DNA of 64,000 bases, taken from NCBI GenBank assembly GCA_003013855.2, contig ML058337.1:5580001-5644000 (forward strand). The letters are read 5' to 3'. Below the pieces are notes generated by a model. It ran no database searches. It had not been told where the DNA came from and saw only the letters and a program-made list of their open reading frames with translations. Below, one piece after another: positions 1-11,570 of the stretch. The translations under genes and the position numbers were made by a program. Position 1 is the stretch's first letter. Every line of letters starts with the position of its first letter. The stretch is from Liriodendron chinense (taxonomy: Eukaryota > Streptophyta > Magnoliopsida > Magnoliales > Magnoliaceae).

Positions 1-152
1 AGACACATAGGCATTTTAACAACAGGTCTCAAGTTCGAGTGCTAAGGAGACACACTAACCCCACCGGTGGGTGGGTGCATCATGTGACTAACCGTCTGGG
101 TGCATTGCGCAGCTAACAGGGTGGGTGTGTTGCATGACTAAAAAAAAAAAAA
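1..152 (+). mobile_element. SINE-like element, 3' part (cut by window edge)
   Basis: A ~150 bp unit ends in a run of 13 A (140-152) and matches, in inverted orientation, the segment at 7849-8020. Both copies contain ACAACAGGTCTC followed in this copy by AGTTCGAGTGC, which resembles a pol III B box / tRNA T-arm, then GGGTGGGTGCA and AACAGGGTGGGTG. A B-box-like motif with a poly-A tail suggests a tRNA-derived SINE. The A box and target duplication cannot be checked because the 5' part lies outside the window. It could instead be the tail of another poly-A retroelement. Confidence 0.45.
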
Positions 153-1607
153 TTCTCAATTAAATTCACAATGCATGAATAGAAATGTGCTCAAATAACA
201 ATTACAAACACAAGCATGTATAGTGATTCGGTTTCCCTACTCCACTCCCAGCTGACGTACTCTTCCCCCGAGTATACCAGATTTCACTATCTAGGAGTTT
301 TAATAGGTTCCTCCCAATTTAGGAGTTTTAACTAGATTCCTCTCAACCTTTATAGTCCTATACAAGGGCCTGCAATAATTTTCAAGGCTAATCAATAATC
401 CCGATCCTAATCCAAGGATCAACAGTTACTCCCGCCGGAGGCTTCCCATGAGACTAACATTTACACACCCATGTTCGGTGGCTCTTCTTAGAGACTTTGA
501 TTTAGGTCCTATAAAAGAACCAAGGTTCTACACAAGAACCTATTCGAATTTGACAATTTAAACTCTATACTCAATTTTCAACAGGAAGAGAGTGGATGGA
601 TTCCACTGATTGATAAACTTACTTGTCAGATTGAGAGCCCTGTTGTTGCACCTAACTTCAATTGCTTCTTCATGCTCTCTCGTGCTTGAATCAGCTCCTC
701 ATTATTTTCCTGATCATTGATAATGAATGCTTCAACTCCTTTGATTTATCGCCTTACATATAATGTCCCGGTGAGGTGACCAATGTGATGGGAGTATGGT
801 TGAATCCCTATAACTAATAGGTAGTTTGTTCTAATTAGGGATTCACTTAGAGGGATGTTATAGAGGATGCAGATAAGGATTTTTCTATTGCGTTTAGTGT
901 TTAATCTCTATAATATGTTTAGAATCCTTATTAGAGTGATGAACATAAAGAAGATGACTTAAATCACTTAGGTTTAGTGGCTAGGATGAAGCATAAGAGT
1001 GGAGAATCACCTAAGCTTTAATTGCACCAAAATCCCTCTAAAACTACCAAAGTCTGAATGCCATATATATAGACTTGAAGTTCCAATAATAAAAAAAAGG
1101 GCATAAACGGCTACGTCGATCGCTTGACCAAGGTCCTTTGATCGATCAAACTCGGTCATTGGTTGATTGAAACTTAGCTAAATTTAGGCAGTTTACTCGC
1201 TAGACAGATTTGAACCTATTTGGTCGATCGAGATCGACCAAGGATTTCCTCAATCGATTGATGGATCGACCGAACTCCCTCTAAGTTTTGTTGATTGGGC
1301 AGTTTCATTTACAACAGCACGGGACCTCTTTTAGCCTATCTTATTATATTCAAATGAGTCTTCTAAGGCTAAGGAAAATTACTAAAGTTTACTTATTAAG
1401 TCCAAGTCATGTAGAGGCTAGGTTGTTTTTGTTCTAAGGGTTAGGAACACCAATACACCTTATTTATCTATTTCTTTTTTCCTTGATGCCTTTTGTTTTC
1501 ATGTGTCTTTAGTCTTTAGTTTCCAAGGGCTCAACTGACTCATTGACATACAGACTCATGTGATTGACAAACAAGGTACACAAACAAGTGCACTAATAAT
1601 ATTATGG
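153..1607. other. Gene-free interval, degenerate repeat-like DNA
   Basis: No credible reading frame. At 1110-1290 the sequence is dense in TCGATCGA/GATCGACC-type motifs, a look common in decayed plant retroelement flanks, and 300-345 repeats the word AGGAGTTTTAA. No boundary, TIR or LTR could be placed. Nothing else is supported. Confidence 0.5.
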
Positions 1608-3174
1608 GACAGGCACTTGGATCATATGACTATGCATGCTTTTGTTCACATCATGGCTCGATTTATTACTTTAAACCTGTGAAAAGTGTGAATACCTACA
1701 TTTCTTTGGCACCAACATTTTACAAATGTCAAAATACAAAAAACTATTAAAATATTTTAAAATAATAAAAAAAACTAAAAAGAGAAATAATGTGTGCATT
1801 GATGCATTTGTTTACACCTGAATTGTACTCACAATCCCAGAAGAGAGATTGTGAAAATTTGAAATACACCTCTGCCATAGACACATGTCATGCCAGGAAG
1901 GTCATTGCACCCAAAGACGTACGTACGATTAAAACCGTAAAGACGGTCATTCCCTAATGAAATATGGCATGAAGATACAAACCACTCACACAAAGCACCC
2001 AAAGTGCATGCGTAACTCAGCGCAGCACTATGGTGGTGACATCCAGTGACACATGACTGAATTTAATTGGCCACGTGCAACTGTAGACCTCAGGTAGTGC
2101 ACTAAGAAGAGAAAGCTTTCTAAAAATGAAAACATGACCACACATGGCAACATAATGGTTAATAGGTCCCTTCTTATAATAGAAGTGTATCGAGTCAAGG
2201 CCATTAATTGATCGGAACATTGACCCCAAAAGCTAAGGGACTATACGCAAGGCCACTCTCTAACCCAAGTTTATAAAAACAGTAGAGAATAAATAATTTC
2301 GGATCCTCGTTAATCCAAATACAACAAATCTCTTTTAAGCTCAGTACTGCCTATCAAACATTTTCATCCCATATAGATGCATGTCTTATCTTAGCTTAGC
2401 CTAGTTTAACCTTCTTTACTTTTGTCTAGTACCATGTTGTAGCAAGTCTAAATCGATTAGTGTGGCTTTGGTTTAGTTTCTCCACTTTCGTCCGGCGCAT
2501 CATTGCAGCAAGTTAGATTTACTTTAGTTTCATCAACGATTTTATTGTCAGAACCTCCAAATTTGTAAGTCTTTAGTGATTCCCTTGGGCATAGCTTGCT
2601 CGCCAAACCACAACCATCTCATGACCATCTAGGTTCAATCAATCGTCTCATAAACGTTTAGGTCCAAAAGACTATCAATCATCCATAACCGTTTCGCCCC
2701 CTCGAACCGTCGTTGGTAATTTCTTTTGCTTTATTTACTTTTCTGCTAATTATACTGCATTTATATTTAGTTTAATAAAATTGACATTTGTCATTATATT
2801 TTTTTCTTTCTGAACATTTATTTTGCTTACGAACGCAATCAAGCTATCATTGTTGTGACCAAAGTCCTTGTCTTCAAGGTAGAAAGAAACCGTTCGAAGG
2901 GCTAACTTTCCACTTTACAAATTGCCTAATTCCTTGTCAATTGGTGGCTGAGTAGTCAGGCTAATCTTCACAAATATGATCTTCATCCGGCTATTTCGGT
3001 GCCTGGGGTCATAAAGTGTTCGGTTCGATTTGAGTCAAATATAACTTTGACACGCTGAGTACATACATACTTGCACGCACAATTAAAATCACACCATTCT
3101 CGACACACGCGGCCGTATGTTCGAATTGAAGCCTAATAATATCTTGGTAGTGCATTAATGTAATATTTTTAAAA

Positions 3175-3176
<2 letters not shown>

Positions 3177-3241
<65 letters not shown>

Positions 3242-3303
3242 TAGGTATAAGTGAATTTGACAATATATATAATATATATATATAATATCTTGCGAAAGGC
3301 TCT

Positions 3304-3347
<44 letters not shown>
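3177..3347. repeat. (AT)n microsatellite expansion private to copy 1
   Basis: Pure AT runs lie at about 3180-3237 and 3311-3344, separated by ~70 bases containing a shorter AT tract and the word TTGCGAAAGGCTCTTATATA. Copy 2 of the big repeat has only a short T-rich tract at the matching point (33249-33262), so the expansion arose after the copies separated. Confidence 0.9.
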
Positions 3348-3535
3348 CTTTGTAATAATGTGTTGATGTTTTTAAACCGTTTTTCCATGTGCATTGTTGT
3401 GGCCCATTAAATTTGGATCATTTCAAGGTGAGAAATGAATCCATAACTACTAGCCCATTAATTGTCATTCATAACGGTTAGAAGCATCTGACCGTTACCA
3501 CTCCACTCATTGAAAATGGTCACTGTCTAGTGCTC

Positions 3536-3543
3536 TATATAAG
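3536..3543 (+). promoter_or_regulatory. TATA-box-like element in the large repeat
   Basis: CTATATAAGAGCC is conserved in both copies of the 5.3 kb repeat (33448-33460 in copy 2), followed by a CA-rich stretch with CAACAACACACA-type words resembling plant transcript leaders. This suggests a pol II start, possibly from an LTR U3/R region. No transcript or coding sequence downstream supports activity. Confidence 0.45.
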
Positions 3544-4479
3544 AGCCTTTCGCAATGTTCTTTCAATATAACAACTCACACAACCACCGACAGAAACTTC
3601 AAATTGTTTTTTTTTTTCTTTTCCTTGGTATATGACGGTGTTCAGTGTTGGGTGTTAGGTTCATCCCTGGCCTATGCAAACTGGAGAGAGAACCACATTG
3701 GATGTTGTATCCTATAGGTAGCACATTGAGGAACCTATTGTATCAGTTTAAACATGCCAAGGGGCACAAAGCATCTTAAAGATAGCGATGGAGTTTGCGC
3801 CTCACCCAAGCAGCAAATTCAAGCTCATCTTCCTCCTGTAACTATTTCAAATAGGTATAAGATTCCAAATATTTTCTATTCTTATTGTTTTTCAAATTAA
3901 TTTTCTGAAATTATTTCAAACTACTTAAAAACTAAATTTTTTATGATAGCTAAGCAAAGAATATTAACATTTATGTCTATCCACCCTGCCTCGCTCGGAT
4001 CGAAGTCAGTCCAGGCAGGGGCTCTCTGAGGCCCACATGGGTTTTATCCATGTCGTTCATCCATTTTTCCAGATCTTTTGAAGGTATGAGTAAAAAATGA
4101 TGGAGATCCAAGGCTCAAGTAGACCATGCTAGAGGAAGCAACTGTGATAATGAGCCCACCGTTGAAACCTTCTTAGGGTTGATCTTGATGTTTATTTTCC
4201 ATCGACTTATTCATAAGGTCATATAGACTTAGATGAAGGGAAAAAAATAAAGGGGTTTTACCCCAAGTACACCCACTCTTTTGTGGGAGCGCCGCAATAA
4301 CATGTCTTTTCAAAACATTATCTTTATACACTGAAAGGGTTTGTTTAGCTTTTTTCTCAAACGAAAATGCTCATAATTACCTTTTTCAATTTTCTATGCA
4401 CCTATACCTTTTTTTAATTTATTTATCATTATTCTCTGGTAAAACCTCCTACTTAATAAAAATGGGTTCTTCTTCTTCT

Positions 4480-7075
4480 TTTTACCTATTATGTTGAATT
4501 GGGCTTGTTAAGGAAGAAAATGAGAGAAAATTAGATGAAAAAATTTACAAATATTCTACTTTTAAAAGTTGGTTCCTCTTTTTTTAAAAGATTATGCTTA
4601 AAAGAGTCTTTTACCTAGAAACAAATATAATTGAAGAAAAGAGATAAAAAAATTCTACTTTTAGAATGTGTTATTCTTCTTTTTATAAAGATTATGCTTA
4701 GATGGATCTATTTGAAAAAAAAAAAAACTGATATAAGGACATAATAGATATAAAAAACTTTATTTTTAGAAGATAGATTCTTCTTTCCTAAAAAGTGTAG
4801 GCTTACATTAGTCTTTTGCCAAGAACTGGACTTTGAGCCTACTTTTGAAAGATCAAACGGTATTTAAATGAGATGATTCTAAAACCATTTAAAAGTTTGT
4901 CGTATTATCTTTCCAACGATTCCAAGATTACCTCAATTCAATTTGTAATAGGAAATTTATGAGTGTTTTCGTGGACTGCGTGAAGCATTGCTCAAACTGC
5001 GATCACTATTTTAGGCCCACTTTTGAAGGGTCCATGGTCTCCAAAGGAGACGATTCAAAAGTGATTTGAAAGATCTTCAACTTATCTTTCTAATAAGCTC
5101 AAGATCACCCCTATCCGACTTGTAACGAGTGAGTTATAACCATTTTCGTGAGACAGCGCGATGCATAATCAAAGATTGTCTAAATCATTATCAGGAATTT
5201 GGGTATACTTTTGAGAGGTTAAATGGTCTCCAAATGAGTTGATTCCAAAGCCATTTAAAATTTCATTGAATTAATTTTAAACAAGTTCAAGATCACCCTG
5301 ATCAACCTGTAACAAGGGAGTTATGACCATTTTCATGGGACTATGTGATGCTTTGACTAAACTGCGATCGCTGTTTTATCCGAATTGTAATCCAAAATTT
5401 TGGCTCACTTTTGACAGTTTAAACAATCTCTAAATGAGCTAATTCTAAATCTATTTGAAAATTTATCAAATTATCTTTTCAACGACGATAAGATCACCTT
5501 GATCTGATATGTAAGGAGTGAGTAATGACCATTTTTGTTGGACCACATGATGTATAGTCCAAACTGCGATCAGGCATTGTCTAAATTACTATTGGGATTT
5601 TAAGCCAATTTTAAAAATTCAAATAGTCTATAAATAAGCTAATTATAATTTCATTTAAAATTTTATTAGATTATCTTTCCAATGAGCATAAAATCACCTC
5701 TATCCGACCTGTAACGAGGGAGTTATGACCACTTTCGTGGGACCGTGCGATGTATTATCCAAACAACAATCATTGTTTTGTCCAAATTACAAGCTTTCTT
5801 TTGAGAGAACTTTTAAATGTCAAATGGTCTCCAAAAGAGTTGATTCTAAATCTATTCGAAAGTTTGTCGAATTATCTTTTCAACGAGTATAAGATTGCCT
5901 TGATCTAACTTGTAACGAGGAAGTTATGATCGTTTTTCGTGGGAACGTACAATTATAAAAAAAATAACGATTCCTATTTGGATGATCACAATTTTTCACG
6001 ATCGAGATTTGGTTGATTGTGAATTAACCGAATCTCGATCACGAAAAATCACAATTTAATTGTGATTAACCAAATCTCGATTGCAGAAATTGTGATTAAC
6101 CAAATCTCAATAGCAAAAAATGCAATGGTTCGAATCATCGTTGTGGAAAATCACGATTGTTGTTTTTCCAACATGGCGCGGTCCAATGAAAATGGTCATA
6201 ACTCCCTCGTTATAGGTCGAATCAGGGTAATCTTGTACTTGTTGAAAATATAATTCGATGAAATTTCAAATAGTTATAGAATTATCTCATTTGGATATTA
6301 TTTGGCATTTTAAAAGTAGGCTCAGAATCCAAATTATAATTTAGACAAAGCAGAGGTCGTGGTTTAGATAATGCTTCGTGTTGTCCCATGAAAACGGTTA
6401 TAACTCTCTCATTACAGGTCAGATGAGAGTGATCTTAAACTCGTTGGAAATATAATTCAACAAACTTTCAATTAACTTTAAAATCAGATCATTTGGAGAT
6501 CATTTCATTTTTTAAAAGTTGGATCAAAATCCTAATTGCGATTTGGTTAATGCTTAGATTGGGGTTTAGACTATGCATCACGCGGTCCCACAAAAATAAT
6601 CATAACTCACTCGTTATATATCACATCAGGGTGATCTTATACTCGTTGGAAAGATAACTTGATAATCTTTCAGAAGCTCTAAAATCATCTCATTTAGAGT
6701 CCCTTTAACCTTTCAAAAGTGGGTCCAAAATAGCAATTATGGTTTGATAAATGAATCATGTGGTCATATGAAAATGCTTTTAACTTTCTCGCTACAAGTT
6801 GGATCAAAGCGATCTTGGGCTCGTTGAAAAGATAATTCGAAAAACTTTCAAATGGCTTTAGAATAATTTCATTTTAATATCGTTTGACTTTTCAAAAGTA
6901 TGATTCAAACTTCAGCTCTTGGTAAGAGACTGATCTAAGCTTAATCTTTTGAAGAAAAAAGAAAAACCTATTTTCTAAAAGTGGAGTTTTTAATATCCCT
7001 CATCACCTTATATCAGTTTTTTCCTAAGTAAATTTAATTGAGCATAATTTTTATAAAAAGAAAAAGAATTTATTT
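4480..7075. repeat. Foldback of head-to-head ~190 bp tandem repeats (copy 1)
   Basis: Six direct units begin near 4861, 5037, 5226, 5425, 5624 and 5825 (spacing about 175-200), each reading GGTCTCCAAATGAG, then ATCTTTCCAACGAG, then GTAACGAGGGAGTTATGACC. From about 6180 the same unit runs in reverse orientation, with units near 6285, 6497, 6690 and 6868. The turn holds a hairpin at 5989-6054 whose ~25-base arms pair at about 22 positions. Outer arms at 4540-4800 and 6940-7060 also match in inverse. The whole could fold into a ~2.6 kb hairpin. A second copy is at 34370-36840. Confidence 0.75.
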
Positions 7076-7330
7076 TTTAAAGGGATTTTTGCATATAGAC
7101 GCCTAACTTTTGGTCTAATTATGAGAAAGTGCCTGCTTTTAAATATTTAAACTAAGTGCTCAAACTTTTAAAATACGAGTGAAAACCTGCCTCATGTATG
7201 CGTGAGTGACCATAGGTAATGGAAAAAGACTGTTTTGTAATAAAAAGACCGATTTACCCTTAGACCTGTCATTTTTTACAATTATACCCTGTTCACACGC
7301 AAACGTTAAGAGCTTGCATTGGGGAGAGGT

Positions 7331-7657
7331 GTGGGGCCCACCGTCATGTATGGGAGAAATCCACCCCGTTCATCTACGTTGTGAGAAAGTTTTAGTACAT
7401 TGTAACAAAAATGAGCCCGATCCAAGGCTCAAGTGGGCCACACTATCATCTCTGAAGTACCATCTCTCCTTTCCTACCAATGGTTTGGATGAATACAAAC
7501 GTGATAGTGGACCTCGGGAAGGTTTCAATGGTAGGCATTGTCCTCCCCACTTTTTTCTGTCATGTGGACCACTTGAATTTTGGATTTGTGATCTAAACTA
7601 AGCTGAAAAAATAGATGAACAGAGTGCATTTCTAGGAAACACCATAGTGGGCCCAAC
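7331..7657. mobile_element. GTGGGGCCCACC-family palindromic element
   Basis: Starts GTGGGGCCCACCGTCATGTA and ends CACCATAGTGGGCCC, with the family's internal words (GAGCCCGATCCAAGGCTCAAGTGGGCCACAC is shortened here to two matching blocks; TTTGGATGAATACAAACG). About 330 bp, so shorter than the ~500 bp members at 11.5-21.8 kb. Confidence 0.6.
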
Positions 7658-7848
7658 TAGCTTCCCACGGCAGGCAATTGGCATCCTTTGATGCTATGGT
7701 AGCTGGAGGATACACAGGCGCTAAGAAGTTGTATACATTGCACATTTTGATTGGCCCAGGTTATGGGACCTGCTATAGATAGATCACCATTTCGTTGAAT
7801 GACCATAACCTCTGATGCACGGCCATAACACTGTCACGTGGACCACTC

Positions 7849-8020
7849 TTTTTTTTTTGTTAGTCATCCAACGCACCCACCCTGTTAGCCACAATGCACC
7901 CACATGGTTAGTCACTCATTGCACCCACCCACAGGTAGTGTTGGTGGGTCTCCTTAGCGTTTCATACCTGAGACCTGTTGTTGAATCGCCTAGGCATCTT
8001 TCAGCCGGGCCACTTATTTA
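7849..8020 (-). mobile_element. SINE-like element, inverted copy
   Basis: Read on the minus strand it has ACAACAGGTCTCAGGTATGAA, then GGGTGGGTGCA and AACAGGGTGGGTGCG, and ends in a run of 10 A (plus-strand T at 7849-7858). It matches the unit at 1-152. The B-box-like core is less well kept here. Its 5' end is not sharp; TGGCTAGGCAA near 8030 could be an A-box remnant. No target duplication was recognised. Confidence 0.45.
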
Positions 8021-8822
8021 CTGAGTTGCCTAGCCATTTTTCATCTCAATCGTCGAATAAATGTCCACTACATCTTAGTGGTATGAATGGGTTGGATGGC
8101 ATATAATAAATACATGGTGTGCAAGTAAGGTTTTACTGGTGTACGTCCCCATCCCCATAGTTATGGCTCATTTTTAGGCTTTGGTGGTAACGTAACCTGA
8201 TAAAAATGATGGATGAAGTGGATTTATCACTCACATTCTCCTTCCATACAACCTATCTTCACTGTCGATAGCCCAAAAAATCAGGCTAGTGGGACACACA
8301 ACATACAAATGTAGGATGCAAGAGACATCAATAAGATACCTACTTCCAATGCAAATGCTTCCAAAGCAGCTATAACTTAGAATATAAATATTAAAAAATA
8401 GTCAACCCTAAAATGAAAATAGTAGAAGTAGAGTTGACACCATGTTAGTACATAAAGATTACATCATTCGTCAATTTACCAGATGGCTAAATAGATGATA
8501 ATGATTATGACAAAAAGAAAGAAAAAATGACAAATAATATAACACAACCACCAAAAGCCCTAAGGACCATCCATTTCATGCCGTCAATCGTATTAAGGTG
8601 GTCATTGCCTGACTTTACTTCCTCAGTTGTTTGTATTGCAACATCCCAATGTGTCCTCTTAGTTACTGTTTGGGAGGAAGACGCTTCAAAATTAGATGAC
8701 TGTGACAGAAGGATAGGTAGAGGAGCAACCACTTGTTCGGTTGCAGCGCTATTGAATGAACTCAACGGTGTAATGCCATCAAAGCCAGTATACCAAATGA
8801 ATTGACCTTTGTGATCCTGTAA
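8021..8822. other. Interval within the MULE, no supported gene
   Basis: Short open frames on both strands (for example minus 8505-8765, 86 codons) show no recognised motif. Position suggests they are decayed interior of the MULE. Words such as GGTTGGATGGCATATAATAAA at about 8090-8112 are GTGGGGCCCACC-family debris. Confidence 0.4.
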
Positions 8823-9776
8823 TTAATTTGAATGTGTTAGCTTAAATATGCACTGGAATTTCATTAAAATAAATCTATAGTGAATGTAAGTACTCACCAC
8901 TGTAGTATCTATATCTTCACGAAGTTTATCCTCAATTACTGTAGCAATCCATGCCGCAGTTGCCATTTGATTTCCAACACCGTTCACACCGTTGCATGTA
9001 TACTCATCCATGTGTGTTTCACTATGAAGTTCTTACCATTTTGGTGTAAACTGGCATGTATTCTCCACTTACAACTTTCTCCCTTACAACTTGACATCAC
9101 ACGCCTTTGATTATTATTGAGAAACGTCACTTAAGTCCCTCTAACAACACAATGATGACGAAGTGATGCACGAAAAGATTCAACATCATCAAACTCTTAC
9201 TTCACAAAAAAGTTTGGATCCGCCATAGTGAAATCATGTCTTTCGATAGATTCTTCGTCCGATTCAATATCGTTGAAAAAATTGTCAGTTTCAATATCCG
9301 ATAAAGAACTGAATGATTCAATATCTAATGGATAATTGCATTCCAGCATATCATCCTCCTCCAGTCCTACAACAAAATCTCCATCTTCACTATGATCGTC
9401 CTCTTCACCTCCTTGTTCGCCACCTTGTTCATCACCTACTTGTTGCGACGCCAAAGTATATAACACTTTCAATTTCTTTTTTCCTTTGTAAAGGCTGAAC
9501 ATTAATTTCCAACATCTCCGCATCGTTTCGTACTACTCCCATCTTATCTCTAAGTTTTTGTCGTGGATGTTTATAGTTCATTACGACATCTTGACCCGTA
9601 CTATACCTCATCAACTCTTTTGCAACAAAGTTCAATTGTATAAATGAAATTGTATCAATATTTAAGTCATATTCCTGCATATTCCCACCAACATACTTAA
9701 CTTCATTGGTGGAATACTTTACAAATTTTCCTCCGTAATATATTTGGGTTACAACGACGAAATCATTTGATGTCAT
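8823..9776 (-). pseudogene. MULE transposase-like N-terminal remnant
   Basis: The minus-strand frame starting at 9776 opens with a small beta/ubiquitin-like stretch (QIYYGGKFVKYSTNEVKYVGG), shortened motif YYGGKFVKY, typical of N-termini of plant Mutator-family proteins. After about 9480 the frame shifts into a second frame that carries an acidic, DIE/SDE-rich linker (9197-9523), as in those proteins. A third frame at 8823-9011 contains ATAAWIATVIEDKLRED, comparable to the region preceding the transposase core. At least one frameshift is needed to join the pieces; the frame at 9197 ends beside GTAAGA, so an intron is also possible. The DDE catalytic part and zinc finger are absent. Family assignment rests on motif memory only. 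Confidence 0.5.
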
Positions 9777-11180
9777 CTGTCACCTACAAAAAGATGTAAA
9801 CTAATTATAAATTTCTTTCAAATTCTATGAAGTTAACAAACCCATAAATTTCATTACAAACATACTTGGGAGAATAATGAACACTGCCATTCATAATAGG
9901 CAATTTAAATTCCAGAAGTTTCATAGTGCACTTCAGCTCAATTTTTTCCTAATACAATACGAACTCTACTTTTCAAAATTCAAAAACTAAGCACTAAACA
10001 GTTATCCCAACTCTGACCAATGAGATTATTGTGTACATTAAACAGTCTCGCTAACAAAGGAAACAGATTATGAGAAAAAACAGATCACAGAAATATGTTT
10101 CCATGGATTAGGATCCAAAATGTTAGTAATTGGACAAAAAACAGAACTAATCAATGGCTAATACATATGTCGCGAAAGTGAATCCTCAACATTCGCAGAC
10201 AATAGTAATTCCTTTGCTGCATTCCTAAAGTTACAGTCCTGATTTTGCATAACGTCAGGATCTAATTCAAAAGAAAACAGTGTGATGATCACATACTTGG
10301 ATGTTGAGGAGAACCAGAGAACAAATTTCAGAAGAAAATGTTGATTTCAACTTGAATTCCTCAAATTCCTAGAAATAGCCAGAACCAGAGAGTAAAAACT
10401 GATTAATGCAGCTAAAATAATTGCAATCCTAACGAATCTGCTCAAACTTCATCAATGATCCTTGAATCAGGACTCTTGTAAGGCTATCCAAACCATGCTA
10501 ATTGTAGGTAGCATCATGGATATTGCATATGTCTAGAATTACATTCATCAAGCAATCCTAACCATCCGATTGATGGGTAATAAATAAATGGTTAAGATTG
10601 AAGCGTTTAGTGGTCCCAATTCCGTCAAGCAATCTTAACCATCCGATTGTAGGTAGCATCATGGATATTGCATATGTTTGGATTGCCTTACTGATATGAC
10701 ATTGGTATAATTACGGAGTCAGTGCTATTTTTTAATAGTGGTGAACTATCAATCCATCACACCAGACTTGCTGGTTGGTCTCTGTTCAAAATTTGAATAT
10801 CATCACCTCTCATTTCGGCATTTCTTCGAACATGCACTATGCATGGATGCAAGACATATACGTTACTGTGGGTCCCACCTATTGGGAGAGAGAGATGATT
10901 CAGATCGGCCCTTTGCATCCAAATGGGGCCTTAAAAAAATGCAAAATCGCACAAAAAAAAAAATAAAAATAAAAAAGAAGTAGAAGAAGGGAGGAGGAGG
11001 AGGAGCGTACCGGCTGGAGAGGAAGGGGGTGTCGGCGGTGGCCGACTGTGGCTCTGTCTGCTCGATCGGCAAGGGAGAGGAAGCTGGGTAGAGGTGTAAA
11101 GGGGTAAAATTCTTTTACCATTCGGTGAGAAGATATGTGATTTTTTATTTTTTATTTTTTATTTTTTGTAAGGGTTTAAC
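9777..11180. other. MULE interior without supported coding sequence
   Basis: Contains a local duplication: TAGGTAGCATCATGGATATT occurs at about 10505 and 10650, and CAAGCAATC-TAACCATCCG at about 10549 and 10627. There is an A-rich tract (10927-10980), a GGA/GAG-rich tract (10980-11010) and a T-rich tract (11130-11167). The A-rich and GGA-rich tracts could be leader sequence of the lost transposase gene, but no start or splice signal supports it. Confidence 0.45.
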
Positions 11181-11406
11181 TATGGTAAAATTACTATAGT
11201 TCACTTTCACCTAAGGGCAATTTATACATTACAAAAATACGATATGACTTTCGTATACATATGTCACAGCAGGCGGTTGTATGCTTACCGTTTCAAATAT
11301 GAAGTGGTTTACTTTAAATATCTTAAAAGGAGGTACTTTCTCACAATTAAACCAAAAGCTAGCGTCTATATGCAAAAACCCAATTTCTAAAAGTGTTCTT
11401 TTTTTC

Positions 11407-11554
11407 GGGCGCGACTTGGGTGAGAACCCAGAACCACCGATGTAGGTGGGACCTTGAATGGACGGCATGGATATACAACGAATGCATCCAGGTGGGCCCT
11501 ACGTTCGGGTCCCACCCACATCGCTGGTTCCGGGGTCACACCCAAGTCGCGCCC
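11407..11554. mobile_element. GCGCGACTTGGG-type element, deletion derivative
   Basis: A 148 bp palindrome made almost only of the two terminal arms: GGGCGCGACTTGGGTGAGAA on the left, its inverse at the right (ending GTCGCGCCC). The arms match the 48-bp ends of the full element at 16158-16685. The interior is reduced to a few dozen bases. Confidence 0.75.
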
Positions 11555-11570
11555 CCGTATAGAAAGGCCT

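Larger units (their letters stand above)
1608..7075. repeat. Large dispersed repeat, copy 1 (~5.4 kb)
   Basis: The segment is colinear with 31686-36840 in the same orientation, with clear but old similarity (roughly 75-85% by eye). Homology starts at GGCACTTGGATCATATGAC and fades near 7075. It includes a promoter-like block (TATATAAG at 3536-3543, second copy at 33449), an LTR-tail-like block at 2700-3060, a GTGGGGCCCACC-family remnant at about 3980-4240, and a foldback at 4480-7075. No intact protein is encoded. It may be a non-autonomous or decayed retroelement or a composite of several insertions. The two copies are not LTRs of one element in any way that can be shown here. Confidence 0.75.
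7082..11381. mobile_element. Decayed Mutator-like element (MULE) with long TIRs
   Basis: The left end (GGGATTTTTGCATATAGACG at 7082) and the right end (inverse of the same, ending CCC at 11381) match at about 80% for at least 75 bases; similarity fades to about 7270 and 11200. Flanks ATTTTTTAAA and AATTTCTAAA agree at 8 of 10 positions, as an old 9-10 bp MULE target duplication would. The interior carries minus-strand frames resembling the N-terminal part of plant MULE transposases (8823-9776). It also holds a palindromic element (7331-7657) and a SINE-like insert (7849-8020). The catalytic DDE domain was not found, so it is defunct. Confidence 0.6.

Noticed and set aside
2017..2229. Minus-strand 70-codon frame with a similar frame at 32036-32302 in the second large repeat, as a conserved small gene
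   Set aside because: The proteins resemble each other only because the DNA is repeated; many amino acid changes, different lengths and no motif give no sign of selection on the protein.
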